A DNA stretch of 25,363 nt from Chara braunii (GCA_003427395.1 BFEA01000224.1:1404674-1430036); one strand, 5' to 3'. Numbered from the stretch's first letter, positions 6,068-17,770 are shown. Numbers and translations: made by a program. The notes: generated by a model not told the origin, from the letters alone.

Positions 6068-9000
6068 CTACTTAGCCCAGAACCAGTCAGATAGAACCAG
6101 CTTACCATCTTCCAATCTCGCCAACTTACCTTCCAGTCCCCATGTTGCTCCAAACCAAGTCTCATTATTGCTCCTCCTTTTCCTCTTCCAATTTGCCTAA
6201 ATAGTGCGTCGAAGAGGGCCTCTGAAGGAGGCCCTGATTTCCTTGTTGGACATTTCAATACCGTCGAGCAATTGCATGTTTCTGCCTTTCCAAATAATAT
6301 CGCAACCAACAACTCGAGCGACTTGGGCGATATAGCCTCACCCTTTGTTCAACTCAAGGTTATCGGGCAGATCTCCCAACAAAACCCAGTCCCGACTCCA
6401 CGATAGGCAATTGCCTGAAACACCAACCCAAAAGGACTCCCACCACTTCCAAATTCTGAAAGTCGCTGGGTAATCGTACCATAAATGAGTGGTTGGTTCA
6501 AAAGCCCAATTACACCTCTTACATGTCAAGTCAACCTTTAAACCACGTTGGGCCAAATTTACTGCTGAAGGGGTGACCAATAGTGACAGTAGCCAAAGAT
6601 TCACGACTAAACGAGGGTATGGAGCCAGTGCCAGCTGTTGCCAGCAGCGAGACACCGCACTCTCTATAAATTGACAATCTTTGTCTAGGACTTGACTCCA
6701 CCGGGCAACCGCAACATGCAAGGGTTTGCGGGGCGACGTTTGGGAAGCATATCCCAATTGTACAGAATAGAGGAGGAGTGGGAGGTCATCCCCTCCCTTT
6801 CCTTCTCCTCCCCAACCACACATCTTGGGATCTAGTTTTAGATCCTGTATTGCTATTCCTCCTACAAACACCTGACAGTCCCAACTCCCATCCTCGTCGC
6901 ATGTTTCCCAGACTCGAACCTGAGTTAAGGTACAGTCCAGTGGCGGATGAGATTTTTCTTTTAATTGACACAAACTCTTTGGGTTATCTGGATTGTACCC
7001 TTCCCATTGTTGGAACTCCCTTTTTCCATTTTGACCCGAACCCCATCAATTTCCAAAAGGTAGTGCCAGACTCAATGGAGCGGGATATATACCATGTGTC
7101 GGGGGGGTCAACTCCCTCTGGGCTTAGTACAAACCTCCATTGTAAAGGAATAGCTTGAATTAACTATGTTAATCTCTCCTCTACGTACCATATCTGACCC
7201 AGTTGTTCTCTCAGTTCCGCGGGGGTCATCCATCGTCCTTCGACAGTATTCCAGATGTCCTCGATTCTTAGCACTTGTTTTTCAATCCAACTCCTCCCCA
7301 AACTGCTGCGGGAGGAGTCTGCGGAAAACCGGTTATCGTTCGATTTTCGAATTTGAGGATTCTCGAACAGAGGCTAAAGGAGGATCTCGGCTTTGGTTGA
7401 TGGGTTCGCCCAAGAGTTCGGTTTAACCCGTTTCCAAGCCTGCATCACTGCTTTCCAGAAGTCGGATTCGATTCAACAGTTCTGATATGAAATCAATAGG
7501 AAGCAAGTCCAAACATCGGATGGTCGAGGCAAATTTCACTCTCTTGCCAGGATAATTTCAGCTAACGCAATCCAGTGCGACTCGTCTGATGAGCAGATTC
7601 CTTGGACAACCCATCTTGCTAACATCGTTGTACTCTTGTGTAAGGGGTCAATCAAGCCTAGCCTTCCTTCCTCTTTTGGGAAGCATAATAGGTCTCATTG
7701 GACTTTTGACATAAAACCCTGGTCATCAGCAGCGTATGGCTTCTAGATAAACTTGGCCGCCCTTCTACGAATTAAACGGACACTTGTACCCCCAAAAAAT
7801 GTTCGGACCGATCAGACTCGATGTGTTTCATTCCCCAATTTGTGGTCGGAGAGAAAGTACTAGGTAGGAAAAATACAGATTCGGCCCAATTGAATGAGGC
7901 CTTAGACAATTCAGAAGACTCATCCAAACACATTTTCAATGTGTTCATCGATGTCAGAGAATTCTTGGATATAGCAAAAAGATCATCTGCCAATGCTTTG
8001 ACTTTGCATTGGGAGAAGTCTATGTCTAACCCTTTGATGTGTGAATTATAACGGACGTTATGTAACAGGTTCTTCATTTGAATGACAAATAGGAGGGGTG
8101 CCAAAGGGCAACCCTGTCGAAGTGACCTAGTTAGAGGAAAGAGAGAGGAAACAAAACCATTTACTAACACTGAAGCCGTAGACAAGGAGTACAGAGCAAC
8201 CACCCATTTACATAAGTTATTGTCGAATCCCGCATGACGCAAGGTAGTTAAGACGTACGTCCTGTTCACCCGGTCGTACGCCTTTTCTAAATCTAGCATG
8301 AGAATAGAGAAGTTCGCCTGTGTACTCTCAACGACCTCTAAGACCTCGATGGTCGTGACAATATTTTCGAAAATTGAGCGGCCCTGGACAAAGGTCGTCT
8401 GGTATTTGGCAATTAAGGTTGGGAGATGCCTACCCAAACGTCTGGCTAAGATTTTAGCCAGCAGTTTGTAAAAGACATTCAATACCGAGATAGGGCGCCA
8501 ATTCCTTATCTCGGATCTATCTCCCTTCTTGTATAACAGTGAAATGATCCCGTTTCCCATTCCAACCGACAAATTTCCTCCAACCAACACCTGCTCATAA
8601 ATTTTCACCAGTTGGTCCTTAATTGTATCCCAGATGACGGCATATACTTCGACAGGTAATCCATCGTCACGAGGGGCTTTGCCCCTAGCCATAGAGTTAA
8701 ACGCCTCCCAAGCCTCTTCCATAGAAACTGGACGATCCATATCCAATCTCCCCTGAGTGGATAACCTTTCTTCGAAATGATCCCAATGGTTTGAGTCTTC
8801 TGACAGATCGGTAGTAAGATCCTCGTTTGGTAATCTGGAGGTCAAAATATCCTGATAATACATGGTCGCGTAATCACACAGTAAAGTTTGTTCGCTGGCA
8901 ACTGAGAGGTCGTGGTAAAAAAGGTGCATTAGTTCGGTCATTGAGTAAGTCAACCTTTTAGGTGACAGTCTTTGAAAGGTTTCACGGGCCATGCGATCAT

Positions 9001-10053
9001 ATACCACAATTCCTTTAACTTTCAGTCGCTCGGACCACAGGTCTGACTCCTCTTGCTGAAGAGTGTCCCAATCAGATAACAGTTTTTCCTTCACTGGACT
9101 CCATACGAGGTTTGAGATAGGGTGTTGGTTCATCCAGGATTCTGCATATTTAATTTTCCTTATTATTTCCTCGTCCTTGTTCCTCCTGCCAGTTGCTAAT
9201 ATACGAGAAAAAATATTTCGATGCTTCGCAAAAATATGGGATCCAGCGTCCCACCATGCCTCCTTGGTTGAAAAGGAATCCAAGTTCCCTTTCCAATCTT
9301 CCCAAAACCGTTTCATCCATTCTACCACCCTTGGGTCATGAAGAATACATGTGTTGACTCGGAAATACCCAGGACCCCTTTCGAGTTTGGCCGAGTTAAA
9401 AGCGGTCATGACTGGTTTGTAATCCGACATCGGGTTGTCAACTTCCTCTATGTGAACCGTAGCATTCCCGGATATTGGAGCACCAGGTGTAGCCTGGATT
9501 GCCAGGGTGCAAAAGTGCATAAGGCTCCGTCAAGTCTAAATCAGGCATAAGATCAGAAAGAGCTTTGGTATCTCGGTTACCCCGGACTTCCTCGATGTTG
9601 TTTAGGGAGGTATTCCAATCCCCAGCAATGATCAAGTTTTCACAATCGGGGATAAATAAAGGAATGTCATCGAAAAAATTCGCTCGATCAGACCGATCTG
9701 TCGGGGCATAGATTGAGGCTATCACCCACTCTTGACCCTCAATCGCAATCTTTACCCAAGACCATTTACCCCACAAATCAGCACAAAAATCAACAATCAC
9801 TACATTTAAGTTCTTGTGGGTAATGATCGCAACTCCGCCTTTTGTCCCTTTAGCAGAGGCCTATAGTTGCGGCCCGTCCCACCAAGTACCAAGCTCCAAT
9901 ATCTTATGTTCAAATAATTTACTTTCCTGAAGAAAAAAAAACAACATTGATTTTCTTCTCGTGCATCCAACTTTTCAACCGCCCTTTCTTATTCCTCCCT
10001 GTAGTATTCCCCAACCCCCTCACCTTCCAGGTAGCAACCTTAAGCCTGCCCAT
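6068..10053 (-). pseudogene. LINE B ORF2: AP endonuclease, reverse transcriptase, C-terminal Cys/His motif
   Basis: Starts at ATG 10051-10053, overlapping the ORF1 stop by 14 nt. Endonuclease (about 10053-9440): KVATWKVRGLG has Lys at the usual Asn, then LQESKL, YAPT and GDWN. A stop (TAG, 9861-9863) replaces a Trp present in LINE C. After GYTW about 60 nt are missing, removing the RLDYFLVS-type motif, and the SDH motif reads SDYKP. Reverse transcriptase (about 8590-7772): LLYKKGD, WRPISVLN, FVQGRSIFENI, LMLDLEKAYD, SLRQGCPLAPLLF, LADDLF and FLGVQVS, so the catalytic Asp residues are present. A stop and an apparent deletion follow at 7772. The C-terminal Cys/His motif (about 6590-6460) reads CKRC...HLWYDYP, with Tyr for the last Cys. 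A TGA at 6338-6340 replaces Trp of LINE A. It would cut target DNA and copy the LINE RNA if intact. Confidence 0.88.
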
Positions 10054-12171
10054 TCGAGGCGGACGTCCCAGTCTGTTGGATGTGGGAAGTTGCCTCCGCC
10101 CTCAGATTTGACATCGGCCATGCATCAATCAGGGTTCGTTTGAAAAACGAAGAATCCAATTTCCTTTCCTTGCCCAATTTATTGTTCAACTCGCATAGAC
10201 ATTCGACAGTTACTGAGTTCGTAATTTTAATGCGTCTCAGTTCGGATTTTCGACCTTCCAATAGCCAAAGTAGAGGAATAAATCTAAGACCTTCGTCTTC
10301 CAGGCTTTCCAGCTGACTAAGGGGGAAGTGAGCGTCAAATAGAGGGGAATAGAGTCGAACTCTTTTTCCCTCTATGTCAACCAAAAATCTCGGCATAGAG
10401 ACAACAATGAGGCAGAAGGAGAATCTATTATGGAAGAGTGACCTGGCCAGGGTTTCCGTTGCTTGTGGCATGGGAGACTTTGGGCAAGGAGCGTTAAGAA
10501 ACAAAGGAGATCCATCCGTACCTATCCATGCCACAACCCAGTACGAACTCCTAGTGACAGTGAGCATTAACGTTAACAACCTAGATTCTATCGCTGATTG
10601 ACCCTTTGACAGAGCATCAATACGAAGGCGTGACGATTTCCGCTTACCGGTGGAGGAGGACGGTGACTGCGAGCAGTCCGAACTACCTGAAGCTTTAGCA
10701 TGTAGTTCGTCAACACGAATGTCAATGTCTGTGTCGCTTAATCTTCGTTGTTTACTTAGGGATTCGCCTCGTTGACGGAATCCACTCTGACTTAGAGGCA
10801 GATTCCCGACTGAAGCTTGATTTACTGGCGTCCCCTGCGGTTGGAGACTTGATGCATTAGCATGTTGAGGAGGCGTGTTTGATGGGTTGCCCTGTGGCAT
10901 ACCAATCGTACCATGATTCCAAGGAGCAAAAACATATAAGTTAGCAAACGAGGGACTCATCCCTAGCTGAGAGTTCAGCGTCTGCATGCCATAAGGCATC
11001 GAGACGAAAGGATGCTACGGTAGGCTCTGCAAGTATGCCACCCCAGCGGCTTTCATTGACGGTGTTGTCAACCCCGGTTGGCCCTGGGCCAATCCTGATC
11101 CGGCCTGAGGGTGTGGAGGATTCCCTCCCAGAGAGAACGCTGGATTCATCCGGAGTGAGGTAGCACCTGGAAAGTTCGATCTGCCAGCTAACTGCTGGCC
11201 CCCCAATGGGACCTGTGCCGCCGAAACTCCTGGAGCATTGAGTGGACCTGAATATCCCGGTCGCGATTCCACTACCCTTGGTGAAGTTGAGGCTTGCGGT
11301 TGACTCGAGCGGCTTCCTCATTGGTTGCGGCGATCAGTTCTTCGACAGGTAAGCTCCGTGTGAAAAAAGGTTCTACACCTTCTACACCATTCGGAGTCTG
11401 CGTTTGCGAATTTAACCTCCAGCGCATCACCTTGACAGGTTTGAACTGAAATCTTGTCCTTCATATTCGCTCGGTATGATGGGTCGATATCAAACCTGAG
11501 GTCTACCAGTTTTGGATCCGACTCATCAGCTTCTGGCTTGTGTTGCTTCACCACTTTACCGATAGCCTTCTCCATATGCACATGGAGAAAAGGCATTTCA
11601 TCCAAAGGTACTCCCACCACCACGACCCAAAAGGTGTCTTGGTCAATCAGTTGTCTCCAGTCTCGAATCTCAGCACGTGTCAACCACGGTTTAAATTCCG
11701 TTTTGTACGTCGTGCCGGCAAGATCGATGTAGTCTGATTTCTTCTGAATCATCCAGTCTGTGATCGCCTGTGCCCTTGCAACATACGACACCACATTAGG
11801 ACTCTCCACCTTGATCCTTCCTCGTTTGAATTCATGTCTGAAGACCTCATCCTGCATCCATACATCTTCGACGCTCTTATCATGTCCTCCTTGATTTTTT
11901 TAGGTAGAAAACGGGCACCGTACCGAAAAATGACAGTGATCGTTCTTTCCTTCAGCCATTTTATCTTGATCTCGTCCAGTGTGGAGTTCAAGATAAAACA
12001 GACTTCCCTCCCAGTCACTTCCACTTCCCCCGGATTGATGTTCGTTGGCAGAATACCTTCCTCGTAACATGCTCTAATCATCTCCCTCGCTCTTTCCTCT
12101 TCTAAGCGATAGTCACTTGGAACCTGGGCTCTTCCTTCTCTTTCACCTTGCATGACTGGTTCAACTTCCAT
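10040..12171 (-). pseudogene. LINE B ORF1: RNA-binding-like protein with CCHC knuckle and C-terminal domain
   Basis: Begins at an ATG at 12169-12171 (MEVEPVMQGE). The N-terminal domain contains DEIKIKWLKERTITVIF, then shifts frame near 11880 into ITDWMIQKK...FWVVVVGVPLDEMPF...PKLVDLRFDIDPSY, a pattern like plant DUF4283 domains. It ends in a perfect CCHC knuckle, CRRCRTFFHTELTC (about 11380-11335). A Pro/Gly/Gln-rich linker follows in other frames (about 11300-10750). A second conserved domain (about 10600-10090, with YSPLFDAHFPLSQ and FKRTLIDAW) aligns with LINE C (YIPLLDARIPQE, MRKNLTAEW). The stop TAA (10040-10042) lies 11 nt beyond the ORF2 ATG. ORF1 proteins coat LINE RNA. At least two frame breaks make it non-functional. 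Confidence 0.82.
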
Positions 12172-12482
12172 CTTGCCAAATCTTCGTCAACAGTCCTTCT
12201 AACTCGAAGAGAAAATTCCAAAAAGAAAAATCTTACTCACCACTAAATATCAATCTGGCGGGTGGGTGATGGCGGCAAACTCTAACCGCTGATAGCATCC
12301 ACAATGGCAAATGCCATTGGTCTTCATCGACACGAAAACGCTGAGCTACCACCTACGCCTACGAATCCATGTCGGAATCGTTCGTCGCCGGTCAGGCCTG
12401 CTGGAAGAAAGCAGGCGGCGCTGGGCCCGAGCGCTACCGCGCTGGTCAAAGCTCCTTGGACCGCTACCTCCCCCCCCCGTAA
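12172..12482 (-). other. LINE B 5' UTR
   Basis: About 300 bp between the G-run 5' end and the ORF1 start, moderately GC-rich near its 5' end. L1-type elements carry an internal promoter here; no specific site is recognised. A few untemplated bases may sit at its outer edge. Confidence 0.6.
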
Positions 12483-12492
12483 TTTTTCTGCA
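12483..12492. repeat. Putative LINE B target-site duplication, 5' side
   Basis: tttttctgca, repeat of 5135-5144. Confidence 0.6.
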
Positions 12493-12800
12493 ATTTCCCC
12501 TAATTGTAATTCTCATATCGCCACTTAAGAAAAAGGCAGAAAAAAACACTAGGATCGGGCCGATAACCGTAGCGCTCCGGTCGCTAGCGCCGCCGTGCAG
12601 AAAATTCGAAGTTCGCTCGGTGTTGTCTGACCGTCACCCCCGCCATCTCGACGGGGAACGGAGAAGCATCGACGCAATCACTCCATATCGAGAGTGAAGA
12701 GGAGTAAGTCGAGATGCTGTCAGGCAGTCCTAACAAGTGTGCATAGGGTAGGATGAAGGAAGTCTTCAGACATAACCAGTGAAGGAATGACACATAGGAG
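12493..12800. other. Spacer between head-to-head LINEs B and C
   Basis: About 300 bp with no recognised gene. The exact 5' end of LINE C is not visible; it may begin within this stretch, since LINE B has about 300 bp of 5' UTR before ORF1. No TSD for LINE C was found. Confidence 0.5.
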
Positions 12801-12806
12801 GAGGTA

Positions 12807-15344
12807 ATGAAGGAAGCCCGACAGGCAGGGCTAAGCCATCCAATATCTCAACACGAAGAGAAAATCCGGATCAGGGTAGACAGCGCTTAACAAGCCTATC
12901 ATATCCAAGGGAGGTAGCAGACATAGTGAGAGAATCAGTGGGAAAGTCCTACGACGAGGGACTATGTCTGGAGGATCTAGACCTAGGGAAAGTGGTGAAG
13001 GACGACGAAGGAAAAAGGTCCATAGTAGTCAACGAGGAAGTTGACGAAATCAAGGAAGTTTGGTTAAAGGAGCGCATGGTGATCCTAGTATTCCAAGGTG
13101 AAGCAAGATAATTACAGTGGAAGGTCAAGGAAGACATAATCCGTGCCTACGAAGATGGCTAGATGGAAGCCAGGTTATTTAACCCGGACGTCAGCAGCGG
13201 AAGGATTAGTTTTGAAGGAGCGAACATGTGGCGGACTGGTTAATAAACCAGGGAGATATCAAATTAAAATTGGGAGTTGAAGAATATATATCCCTTTGCA
13301 AACCATGGATGACACGAAACGAATTGAAGGAGTTGCGATTGTATGAAGTAGAGGCAAACTTGTGGATAACTGCAATTCGAGTACCACTAGATGTTTATCA
13401 CTACTTGTGGAGCGCAGTGAGAAATATGTTCAACGAAGTGTTAATAATGCACCCCTCGGAACCAGACAGAACTAGGCCAAAACTTATGAACGTGAAGATG
13501 GAGATGGATCCAGCCGCACTGTTCATAGTTGAAGACGAGTTGACGATCCAGGCACCGAGAGACGAAGAGTGGAGGGTGGAGGTTGTGACCCCGTATACAG
13601 ATTGGCGCAAAAACTGCAAATGGTATTTCCATACCGAAGAGAGATGTCCCAGAAACCTTCAAAATGGCAGAAGGGCGGGACAAGGCGGGCCAAGACAAGG
13701 GGGACACAAAGCGAGATTGCAACAGTACCTGCAAAGTCAGCTGTGGACAGGGGAACAAAGAGGGAGAGTGACAAAATCGAACGAGAGAGAGGCTCAAGAC
13801 AGACTGAGTAACGCAGCGAAGCAAGAAAGGGTTCAAGTGAGTGGAGGCAAATTTTACCTCCTCGGCAGGAACTCCCTCCATGGAGAAATCAGGGAACGTT
13901 GGTGCACGGTTGGAGAAGAGAAGAAACAGGTCCATCTATGTTGCCACTGTGGCCTAAGAGAGAGGAATGTCCGGGAGTTAGTCTGGACGGACAAGAAGAC
14001 AACTTCAACATGCACATTCTCACAGAGAGAGAGCAAGCCTATTGGGACCAGAGAGCCCCGCTCCGGCAAAGAGAAGAGCATCGACCACCATAAGGTGGCT
14101 ATCAGCAGGGATGAACAGAGCATGAGAACCGCTACAATCCTTACTACATAGACAGACAACAATTAAACCAGATAGAACAACCACTAGTTCATCCAATGCC
14201 TCACTGATCCAGAGGGAGCCATGGACTGAAGACACATGGGACCACAAGCAGGATACAGAGAAAGGGGGTTGCCGGAACCCAGTTTGGCATGAGCATGAGG
14301 AGAAGGGGAGGAGTGTGGAAAAGATGGGGGAAAGAGGACACAGGCAAAGTAGGAGGGAGAAATCAGAGCGCAGACTGGAGAAGGAGGGATGGTGATCAGA
14401 GAAGAGGCTGGGGTTGCTCCAAGACAGCAGAAGCAGAGGGGCTGGGCATAGGGGGGAACAGGGAGAGAGGACCACCGTTAGAGGCAGGAAATGGTTGGAG
14501 CTGCTCGGGAACAAAATTGGAGGAAAAGGGCCAGTTGGAAATGTCAAAATCGCAGGCCTTCTCAGTCTCAAGGGTGAGATGGCGAAGTGAATGGAGGGAA
14601 GAAGGATCATCAGTGGGGGGAATCGGAATTGGGGGAGCAAGAGGAAGGTTCACAAAAGAGCTCAGCGAACTCGGGCATACTCGTACCAAGCAGAACAGGT
14701 CAGGTCAGGGAAGACCGAAGGGCGGATACAGCAAGGAGAAGACAGGTAGAGATTGCAAAAGAAGACTGGTCCCGCTGCTCTGTACCATGGCAAAGGATGG
14801 AACATACTTCCTGGCACTGGAAGACGCAGATGGAAGGGCAATTATCCCATCCATTGAAATTGACAGAACTCCAACGTCGATACTTATCATGGAGGGCACA
14901 AAGAGGATGTATGGGGCCACGGTCCCAGTGCGACTAATCCCAAGGTCTACAGTGATCAGCATCTTCAGTGATACGTCAGAAGGCTACCAGAAGTTGTACA
15001 TTCCACTGTTGGATGCTCGAATTCCACAGGAGATCGCAGAAAGACTTACCCAAGTAGGAATACGCTGGACAAGGATGGAGGCCATACACGAGTTGAATCT
15101 GGCGCAGTTGGAAGAAATAAAGGTGATCCAAGGAGTCTCAACAACAATCATGTTGAACCTAAACGAAAAACTGCTAGAAGAGGAAGGGTTGATCTCAGAC
15201 TTCATGAGGAAAAATCTGACAGCAGAATGGACAGAAGATTCACAGACAAGCGGTTCAAGATGCAGCTCAAGAGGCAGTTCAAGAAGCAAAATGAGAACAT
15301 CTTCCCACTCTGCGCAGGGAGACGCTGATCAACACCAACAATAA
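12807..15344 (+). pseudogene. LINE C ORF1 pseudogene
   Basis: The N-terminal part reads VDEIKEVWLKERMVILVF (about 13032-13085), aligned to DEIKIKWLKERTITVIF in LINE B. Several stops follow, including TAG at 13160-13162 where LINE B has Trp. The open stretch 13228-14151 carries LWITAIRVPLDVYHY, RPKLMNVKMEMDP and the knuckle region RKNCKWYFHTEERC, where the first Cys of CCHC is Arg (CGC). A charged Gly/Arg/Glu-rich linker follows. The C-terminal domain (about 14770-15235) has YIPLLDARIPQE and MRKNLTAEW, ending at a stop at 15342-15344. It would have been an RNA-binding coat protein; it is now broken. Confidence 0.8.
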
Positions 15345-15399
15345 CAACAGGGACAGTCACTCTGAATCCAGGAACCACTAGCGGAAATGGTAGGCAGGT

Positions 15400-16985
15400 A
15401 TGGATAAAGCAAAGGTGGCAACATGGAACGTTAGGGGTCTGGGGGACACCTCAGACAAACGGAAGAGGAGAAGGGCAAAGACGTGGGTGAATGACAGAGG
15501 GGTGAACGTGCTGATGTTGCAAGAGACAAAGTTGAAAGAAGAAAAGTTGGAGGCATTGGGATCATGGTGGGAAGGCCCACAGATATGGGCACCGACGCAG
15601 GGATCAAGGGGAGGAGTGGGAATCCTGCTACACAAGGATTTACAAGTTAGGCTACTAGATTCTGAAGTGGACATCTGGGGGAAGTGGGCGTGGATAAGAA
15701 TCGAGGTAGGGGCAAAGGAATGACTCCTGATGACAGTGTACGCACCAACTCAAGTAAGGGACAAAACTACCTTTTTAAAAATATAATCAGACAAATTTCA
15801 AAAGTAGATAAGGTAATAGTGACAGGGGACTGGAATGTAGCGCTTGATGAGGCACTCAAACCAGACTCACGGTACGCAGATAAGAGCGATGTCAGAGCCA
15901 TGTTGGACCTGACGAAGGAGTTGAAAGTAGTTGACCCCTTCCGGATTCTGACCCCAAATGAGTCGGGCTACACTTGGACCTCCCATGTACACAGGGATAG
16001 AGGCACGGTCACAAGAAGGCGGCTATATTACTTCTTGGTAAGCGAAGAAGTCCTGGAACAGGTCACATCAGTCCAGTAGATATGCCATCCGATGTCAGAA
16101 CATATACCGGTGTTAGTTGAGATCTTATTGCACGGGGGAATAGAGAGAGGGTAGGGGTTCTTTAGACTAAATTCACAGAACCTAGAAGACCAAAGACTAA
16201 TGGAGTGGATGGACAGACACATGGCGCAATGGGAATCAGCTAAATACTATTTTGTTTCGGCAGCAGAGTGGATAGACAACGGGATGATCATTGCCTCTAA
16301 AGTAATGGAGGTAGGTTCAAGGATACTTGCAAGGAAAAGGAACAAACAAGAAGTAGAATGCAAGAGAAGAGTAGAAGAGGCAGAGGAACGAATGGAGGGA
16401 GACCCAATTTCAGTCCTGGCATGGGCGGTAGAGAGAGAGCAGAGAGTAGCTGAATGGGATGCGCTACAAACGGAGGAGGAACAAAGATGAAAGGTGGTAT
16501 TGGAAGAAAAAGGCATAGTGGTGCACAAAAAGATGACAAAAGAAACCTTCAAGAAGTTACATCCACTGGCAAGAAAGGCACTCCAACACATGGTGGGGTT
16601 AAAACACCCACACGATGTTACAACCCCCCCAGGCGGTGACAGCAGCTGGCATGTTGGACTACGCGAGGGTCTACTACCAAGATATCCTGACAACCAGAAG
16701 ATCACAAGACGAAGTCAATACCGACCTCACGTTGGAATCAGATATGTGGGAGAGCACAACGGTCAGGCTCTCTACTGCGGCTAGACTGGACTTGGAGAGA
16801 CCAGGAACGCTTGAAGAAACTACGGAAACACTGCGGTCTATGGGAAAGGGAAGTCGTCGGGGAGAGACAGCCTCACAGTGGAATTTTACATCAAGAATTG
16901 GCCAATGGTGAGACCTGCATGCGTGAGGATTTACAACGAGGTATTATCAGGAGGAAGGTTGGGGGAAACAATGACTCACGGTGTC
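15400..16985 (+). pseudogene. LINE C ORF2, 5' part: AP endonuclease and RT N-terminus
   Basis: ATG at 15400 (MDKAKVATWNVRGLG). Endonuclease motifs: TWNVRGL, LQETKL, GGVGILL, YAPT, GDWNVALDE, GYTW and SEHIPV. The usual Asp in the RLDYFLVS-type motif is Tyr (RRRLYYFLVS, about 16017-16046). TGA at 15721-15723 replaces the Trp of LINE B (QEW). A frameshift lies between about 15750 and 15780, and further stops occur near 16078 and 16155. The linker to the reverse transcriptase (about 16200-16900) aligns with LINE B (EKGIVVHKKMTKETF against VKGIVVYDRMARETF). Coding stops at the insertion boundary near 16985. Confidence 0.85.
16978..16985. repeat. Putative 8-bp target-site duplication, left copy
   Basis: acggtgtc, matching acggcgtc at 22904-22911 with one difference, a CpG-to-TpG change. 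Both copies encode the same Gly-Val of the LINE C protein, as expected if one site was duplicated on insertion. Alternatively only acgg is duplicated and the insert runs TGTCG...CGACA (16982-22903). Confidence 0.65.
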
Positions 16986-16987
16986 GG

Positions 16988-17019
16988 GGCAAATACCCTG
17001 ATAAAGATATTTGCCAGGG
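16988..17019. repeat. Hairpin at left end of the insertion
   Basis: ggcaaata (16988-16995) pairs with tatttgcc (17008-17015), within three bases of the insertion edge. A second pairing, ccctg (16996-17000) with caggg (17015-17019), competes with it. Confidence 0.8.
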
Positions 17020-17442
17020 ATTTTAAACGTCAGATGTTCTTGGACTCTTTTGTTGAATTAAAGAACTTGATGAGACTCGCGATTGCCAAAAGTTTATTCA
17101 GACCTGACCTATGACTAAGAGACTAAAAGTTTTTTAGCTTAGTCCGAGCACTTATAGCGTCTGAAAGTAACGACAGTAACTGGCAGTGCTTCGCTTCTGC
17201 CGAGGCAGCAGAGGCGCGGACATGGGAATGTCAAAATTAAACCTATCGTACCTAAAAGAATGACGCACGGCTGCTAAGTCGCGCGATTGAGGGCCTAAGT
17301 AGGCTTAAAAGAGGGATGCGTCGGGTATAGGGCCGCGGCGCAGGGGGAATAGGAAGAAGGGTTTTAATTCCTTGGCCGCGGCGGTTGACATCGAGCCAAA
17401 GGGTTGACATGTTGATGCCGAGGTCACACTGCCAACCGACGG
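17020..17442. other. Non-coding part of the insertion
   Basis: About 420 bp with no recognised gene, RNA or strong repeat. It includes GC-rich words (gggccgcggcgcag, ggccgcggcgg) near 17330-17390. Confidence 0.5.
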
Positions 17443-17523
17443 GGCAGGGCCTGCCTGCAAAGCCTATTAGACTTCAAGCAGGCAAGATCTGCAGAGCCTC
17501 AGGCAGGCAAGGCCTGCAAGGCC
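17443..17523. repeat. Degenerate GCAGGCAAG repeat
   Basis: Repeated words gcaggcaag, gcctgc and ctgcaa in both orientations over 80 bp, for example caagcaggcaag and caggcaggcaaggcctgcaaggcc (given here as parts). Partly palindromic. Confidence 0.65.
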
Positions 17524-17552
17524 ACTAACAGGGGGGGGAATGCAACTAGGCA

Positions 17553-17599
17553 AACTCTTCTTATAGAAGAGTTGCTCCTATCACTATCGTGATAGGAGC
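17553..17599. repeat. Two adjacent perfect hairpins
   Basis: aactcttct (17553-17561), loop tat, agaagagtt (17565-17573); then directly gctcctatcac (17574-17584), loop tatc, gtgataggagc (17589-17599). Arms of 9 and 11 bp with no mismatch, abutting end to end. The spacing and short loops recall double-hairpin elements. Confidence 0.9.
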
Positions 17600-17711
17600 T
17601 AGTCCAGTAGGTTACAACACCTGACTACTACTCGACAGACACGGGGATCGAATCTGAAATATCGCGCCCTACTGGGCATAGCTCCTTTTGGAGCTGTGTC
17701 ACTTTGTAGAT

Positions 17712-17770
17712 GGCGCGATCCATCTCGACCGTGCGATCGTTGAGATCACACGACCGAGATAGGCCGCGCC
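17712..17770. repeat. Nested three-step hairpin
   Basis: ggcgcg (17712-17717) pairs with cgcgcc (17765-17770), atctcg (17722-17727) with cgagat (17755-17760), and gtgcgatc (17731-17738) with gatcacac (17744-17751; one mismatch, CpG to CpA). The three stems are nested, giving a 59-nt stem with two small internal loops. Confidence 0.85.

Larger units (their letters stand above)
5145..12482 (-). mobile_element. LINE B, near full-length L1-type element (decayed)
   Basis: About 6.9 kb without the nested SINE. On the minus strand it runs from a run of nine G (12470-12478) and a 5' UTR, through ORF1 (about 12171-10040) and ORF2 (10053-6068), to a 3' UTR ending in an A-rich tail (T-rich 5145-5174). 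A G-run start is usual for L1-type elements. ORF1 and ORF2 align throughout with LINE C on the other strand, and the 3' end aligns with LINE A. Multiple frameshifts, stops and two apparent deletions make it inactive. Confidence 0.82.
12800..16985 (+). mobile_element. LINE C, 5' segment (ORF1, endonuclease, start of RT)
   Basis: Plus-strand relative of LINE B, aligning from ORF1 through the endonuclease to the residues just before the first reverse transcriptase motif (GGRLGETMTHGV). The coding line continues at 22904 with ITMLFKKGD. The 5' edge is approximate. The two LINE copies are well diverged at protein level, so they are old insertions of one clade rather than a recent duplication. Confidence 0.82.

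Noticed and set aside
17552-17600. Rho-independent terminators or CRISPR repeats
   Set aside because: The hairpins lack U-tracts in a bacterial context and are not regularly spaced identical repeats; the DNA is eukaryotic.
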